From Chloroflexota bacterium (lineage in GTDB: Bacteria > Chloroflexota > Chloroflexia > Chloroflexales > Roseiflexaceae): a stretch of DNA of 36,206 bases. The notes below the pieces were generated by a model. That model saw only the letters and a program-made list of their open reading frames with translations, was not told the DNA's origin and did no database searches. Location of the stretch: positions 1-36,206 of the forward strand of contig JAGWYG010000027.1 of the NCBI GenBank assembly GCA_018969485.1, read 5' to 3'. This document shows positions 33,471 through 36,206 of the stretch, piece after piece. A program made the translations under genes and the position numbers. Positions within the stretch are counted from its first letter, which is position 1. Each line of letters begins with the position of its first letter.

Positions 33471-34898
33471 ATGACTGCGACATTGCGCGATTTCCTCGAG
33501 ATTCCGTACGACCAGCTCGAGGAGTTCAACCTCGCCGCCAAGGCCCAGCGCCTGGCACGAGTGCCGGCCGACCAGATCCAGGAAGAGCGCATGCGCTACC
33601 TGAACGACGAGAAGCGCATCAAGGCCGTCACCGTGTGCTTCACCGACCTCGAGGGCCGGCTGCACATGCTCGACTACGACAAGAAGTTCCTGCTGGGCTC
33701 GGCCGACAACCTGACGTTCGACGGCTCGTCGATCCGTGGCTTCTCGGCGATCGCCGAGTCGGATCTGCGGCTCGCGATCGACTGGGCGGCATTCTACTGG
33801 CTGCCCGCCGACGTGTTCGGCCCGGGCAAGGTGCTGGTGTTCGGCGATGTGCTCGAGCGCGACGGCAGCCCGTACGGCGGCGACATGCGCGCCCAGCTCA
33901 AGGCATACACCCGGCGGCTGTATGAGCAGCACGGCTACACCGTAAACCTGGCGAACGAGATCGAAGGGTTCCTGTTCAAGGGGCGCTACGCCGAGCAGGC
34001 CTACCGCGACACCGGCGCCTTCGAGTTCGTCAGCACCACCGGCTACTACCACTCGCTGCCCAGCGATCCGCTGCGGCACTTCATCGACACCGCCGCCGAG
34101 GTACAGCGGGCGATGGGCTTCGCCAACGAAAAGGATCACCCCGAGGTCGCGCCGTCGCAGTTCGAGATGAACTACAGCTACTGCGAGGCCAACGTCGCCG
34201 CCGACCAGATCCTGCTGTACAAGCTGATCTGCCGCCAGGTCGCGAGCCGGCTCGACATGACCGCCAGCTTCCTGCCCAAGCCGGTCACCGGCGTGAACGG
34301 CAACGGCATGCACACCAACATGTCGATCTCGCAGGGTGATACCAACCTGTTCCACGATGCCGCCGGCCAGGACGGCCTGTCGGACTTCGCCTGGTCGTTC
34401 GTCGATCGCATCCTCAACAGCGGGCTGGACCTGTGTCTGCTGCTGAATGCGAGCGTCAACGCGTATCGCCGGCTCGATCCGCACTACGAGGCGCCGAACC
34501 AGATCAAGGCGTCGCCGATCGACCGTAGCTCGATGATCCGCATCCCGTACGCCAACCGGCGCACCGCGCGCATCGAGGTGCGCTCGATCGCCCCTGATGC
34601 CCACCCGCACATGGCGGTGTACGGCCTGGTGCGCACCGGCCTCGAGGGCCCGCTGCCGACGACCGATGTGCGTCAGAGCGAGACGACGCTGCCCGACAAC
34701 ATCTACGATGCGATCGCGACGTTCCGCGGCAGCGCGCTGGTCGGCGAGCTGTTCGGCGACGACATCAGGGGCAAGTTGGCCGACCTGAAGGAGACGGTGG
34801 CGGATCGCTGCCCGCGCAGGCTGGGGACGCTGATCAAGCGTGCCGAGATCCAGTTCCACCACGAAGTGACCAACCAGTACCTCTGGAGCCGCTTCTGA
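33471..34898 (+). CDS. Glutamine synthetase, type I-like (475 aa)
   Basis: Glutamine synthetase landmarks are all present: FDGSSIRGF, the metal Glu pair in LANEIEGFLF, HPEVAPSQFEMNY, NGNGMHTNMSI (ammonium/metal His), LNASVNAYRRL, DRSSMIRIPYANRR, and RIEVRSIAPDAHPHMAVYG (Glu and Arg of the active site). It makes glutamine from glutamate, ammonia and ATP in the cytoplasm. The C-terminal NLYDL adenylylation site of beta-type enzymes is absent, so it is probably not controlled by GlnE. A second-class paralogue acting on another amine is possible. AGAAGG lies 12 bases before ATG 33471; ATG 33459 touches that site directly and is unlikely. Confidence 0.93.
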   Translation: MTATLRDFLEIPYDQLEEFNLAAKAQRLARVPADQIQEERMRYLNDEKRIKAVTVCFTDLEGRLHMLDYDKKFLLGSADNLTFDGSSIRGFSAIAESDLRLAIDWAAFYWLPADVFGPGKVLVFGDVLERDGSPYGGDMRAQLKAYTRRLYEQHGYTVNLANEIEGFLFKGRYAEQAYRDTGAFEFVSTTGYYHSLPSDPLRHFIDTAAEVQRAMGFANEKDHPEVAPSQFEMNYSYCEANVAADQILLYKLICRQVASRLDMTASFLPKPVTGVNGNGMHTNMSISQGDTNLFHDAAGQDGLSDFAWSFVDRILNSGLDLCLLLNASVNAYRRLDPHYEAPNQIKASPIDRSSMIRIPYANRRTARIEVRSIAPDAHPHMAVYGLVRTGLEGPLPTTDVRQSETTLPDNIYDAIATFRGSALVGELFGDDIRGKLADLKETVADRCPRRLGTLIKRAEIQFHHEVTNQYLWSRF

Positions 34899-34913
34899 TC
34901 CAGCGGGTCGATG

Positions 34914-34944
34914 TGGCGATGCGGTCGGCCCGGCCGCATCGCCA
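34914..34944. terminator. Bidirectional hairpin between glutamine synthetase and rhodanese genes
   Basis: TGGCGATGCGG and CCGCATCGCCA form a perfect 11-bp stem with a nine-base loop, 15 bases after the glutamine synthetase stop and 18 before the convergent rhodanese stop. There is no T-run, but the position between convergent genes favours a terminator. Confidence 0.65.
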
Positions 34945-34962
34945 TGCCCGCCGGGTGGCGGT

Positions 34963-35352
34963 TCATTCCACCGGATACCCCGCGCCGCGCCAGGCGCCAA
35001 TGCCACCCGCGACGTTCACCAGGTCGGCGAAGCCAGCCTGCGCCAGCTGATTGCAGGCCGTCTGGCTGCGGTTGCCGGAGCGGCAGAAGCAGGCGATCGG
35101 CGTGTCACGCGGCAGTTCGTGCATGCGCTGCGCGAGCTCCTGCAACGGAATGAGCGTCGATCCGGCGATATGTCCGTCCCGGGCATATTCCTCGGGCGTG
35201 CGCACATCGAGCACCAGCAGCGCGTCGCCCCGGTCGAGCCGCTGCTTCAGGTCGGCCACGCTGATCGTGGCAAACCTGTCGGCCGTCGGCGCGCCACACG
35301 CCGCCAGCCCGGCGGCCAGCGCCACCACCAACACCAGAATCGTCCGCCGCAT
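34963..35352 (-). CDS. Rhodanese-like domain lipoprotein (129 aa)
   Basis: Signal peptide with lipobox AGLAAC (Cys19), then one rhodanese domain. Motifs are LLVLDVRTPEEYARDGHIAGS and the active-site loop CFCRSGNRS with catalytic Cys90. An extra Cys at 88 gives CxC. It probably handles persulfide or thiosulfate sulfur outside the membrane. GGGGAGG lies six bases before ATG 35352. Monocistronic. The closeness of other redox or sulfur/selenium-type genes is suggestive only. Confidence 0.93.
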   Translation of the reverse strand: MRRTILVLVVALAAGLAACGAPTADRFATISVADLKQRLDRGDALLVLDVRTPEEYARDGHIAGSTLIPLQELAQRMHELPRDTPIACFCRSGNRSQTACNQLAQAGFADLVNVAGGIGAWRGAGYPVE

Positions 35353-35588
35353 GTGAGCCTCCCCGATCATCTTCGGTGCCAATCAACGCAGCCTGGCGGC
35401 CCATGCCGCGAGCCGCTGCATCGATGAGATGCCGCTGGCCGACGGTCGGTTACCACAGCGTGCGTGCGCCAGCGCCCACCGCACACCGGCGTGCGCGCAG
35501 AGTGCCTGCAGGCCGCGCAGTAACCCCGACGCGTCGGCCAGCATCAGACGTGTGCAGGTCATCCATCGAGCGCAGGAGGATGTGCGCA

Positions 35589-35780
35589 ATGCCACTCTAC
35601 GAGTACGTCTGTCAGCAGTGCGGCGAACGCTTCGAGAAACTGGTTCGCACCAGCGAAGCGCCCGCCGTCGTCTGCCCGCGCTGCCAGAGCGCCAGCGTGA
35701 ACCGGGCCTTCTCGACGTTTGCCACCGGCAACACCACCGGGCGCGGCAGCACCTCGCCGAATTGCGGGCCGGTTGGCTGA
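35589..35780 (+). CDS. FmdB-type zinc ribbon protein (63 aa)
   Basis: MPLYEYVCQQCGERFEKL is the classic start of FmdB/CxxC-zinc-ribbon regulatory proteins, followed by the second pair CPRC. The four Cys should bind one zinc. The C-terminal tail is Ser/Thr/Gly-rich. AGGAGG lies nine bases before ATG 35589; the ATG at 35580 abuts it and is unlikely. Exact role is unknown for the family. Confidence 0.9.
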   Translation: MPLYEYVCQQCGERFEKLVRTSEAPAVVCPRCQSASVNRAFSTFATGNTTGRGSTSPNCGPVG

Positions 35781-35843
35781 GGGATTCCGCGCCGGCCGTG
35801 AGCCGGCCCCCAGCCATGAGATGCCCACCAGAGAAGACACCCC

Positions 35844-36206
35844 ATGACTGCAATCCATCGCCATGCCTATGGCTACCAGCGGCACACATCGCTTGATCTG
35901 ACCGCAGCGACCGAAGCGGTCACCGAGCGGTTGCACGAGCAAGGGTTCGGCATTCTGGTCACCATCGATGTCCAGGCGACGCTGCGCGCGAAGCTCGGCA
36001 TCGAGCGCGCGCCCTACGCCATCCTGGGCGCCTGCAACCCGCCGCTGGCACACCAGGCGCTGGCAGCCGAGCCGGAGCTCGGCCTGCTGCTGCCCTGCAA
36101 CGTCGTCGTGTACGCCGACGGGCAGGGGCGCGCCGCCGTCTCGGCGATCGACCCGATCGCACTGTTTGCGGTGGTCGGGCGCGCCGAGTTGGCACCGGTG
36201 GCCGAG
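35844..36206 (+). CDS. DUF302 domain protein, 3' end beyond the window (first 121 codons)
   Basis: Open from ATG 35844 to the window edge. TEAVTERLHEQGFGILVTID, APYAILGACNPPLAHQALA and LLLPCNVVVYAD are typical of DUF302 proteins, small alpha/beta proteins often linked to redox or metal/sulfur metabolism. No signal peptide. The ribosome site is weak (gagaag). It follows the FmdB-type gene by 63 bp in the same direction, so they may be cotranscribed. Reaction unknown. Confidence 0.85.
   Translation, partial: MTAIHRHAYGYQRHTSLDLTAATEAVTERLHEQGFGILVTIDVQATLRAKLGIERAPYAILGACNPPLAHQALAAEPELGLLLPCNVVVYADGQGRAAVSAIDPIALFAVVGRAELAPVAE

Noticed and set aside
33315-35006. 563-codon minus-strand open frame
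   Set aside because: Shadow of glutamine synthetase on the other strand, which has all its catalytic motifs.
35353-35588. Possible small gene upstream of the FmdB-type gene
   Set aside because: Open frames here have no ribosome site or recognisable product; treated as intergenic.

Overview
The window is about 36.2 kb of GC-rich bacterial chromosome, accessory in character, with no rRNA, tRNA, CRISPR or phage genes. The gene repertoire suggests the phylum Chloroflexota, probably class Chloroflexia. It includes a DUF5107-TPR protein, VIT/VWA protein, CRTAC1 lipoprotein, PASTA kinase, Haem_bd protein, two cytoplasmic GH2 enzymes, and intergenic arrays that read as HEDTKTRR when translated. This placement is inference; no marker gene is present.

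Left part (1-15.4 kb): carbohydrate use. A minus-strand operon runs GH2 glycosidase, DUF5107-TPR protein, then a divergent GroEL-like protein. An AraC-type regulator is divergent from it. A second minus-strand operon encodes a Tat/lipoprotein sugar-binding protein, two CUT1 permeases, a CRTAC1/ASPIC-UnbV lipoprotein and a histidine-rich membrane protein. No transport ATPase is present, so one is probably shared from elsewhere. A consensus promoter lies about 420 bp upstream of the binding-protein start.

Middle (15.4-24.6 kb). The most notable gene is an iodothyronine-deiodinase-like thioredoxin-fold protein (minus, 16311-15607). Its frame is crossed by a TGA exactly where animal deiodinases carry selenocysteine, and a bacterial-SECIS-like hairpin follows at the expected distance. 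Divergent from it is a VIT/VWA protein. Then come a perfect 28-bp palindrome, a repeat array that supplies the C-terminus of an MFS transporter, an M24 peptidase, an adenylate-kinase-like protein, a lower-GC two-gene cassette of unknown function, and glycogen synthase preceded by an overlapping 30-codon leader ORF.

Right part (24.6-36.2 kb): a beta-mannosidase-type GH2 enzyme, a probably leaderless RNase H-like exonuclease, a PknB-type Ser/Thr kinase with PASTA repeats, a GT-C membrane glycosyltransferase, and a c-type haem-binding protein. These are followed by a BNR/Asp-box protein whose 3' end lies in a 215-bp tandem duplication, a glutamine synthetase, a rhodanese lipoprotein, a FmdB-type zinc ribbon, and a DUF302 protein cut by the window edge.

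The unifying theme is polysaccharide and glycogen metabolism, with redox and sulfur/selenium functions interspersed. The likeliest under-described items are the putative selenoprotein, the GroEL-like paralogue lacking key ATPase residues inside a glycosidase operon, and the duplicated-HxIEH membrane protein coupled to CRTAC1.
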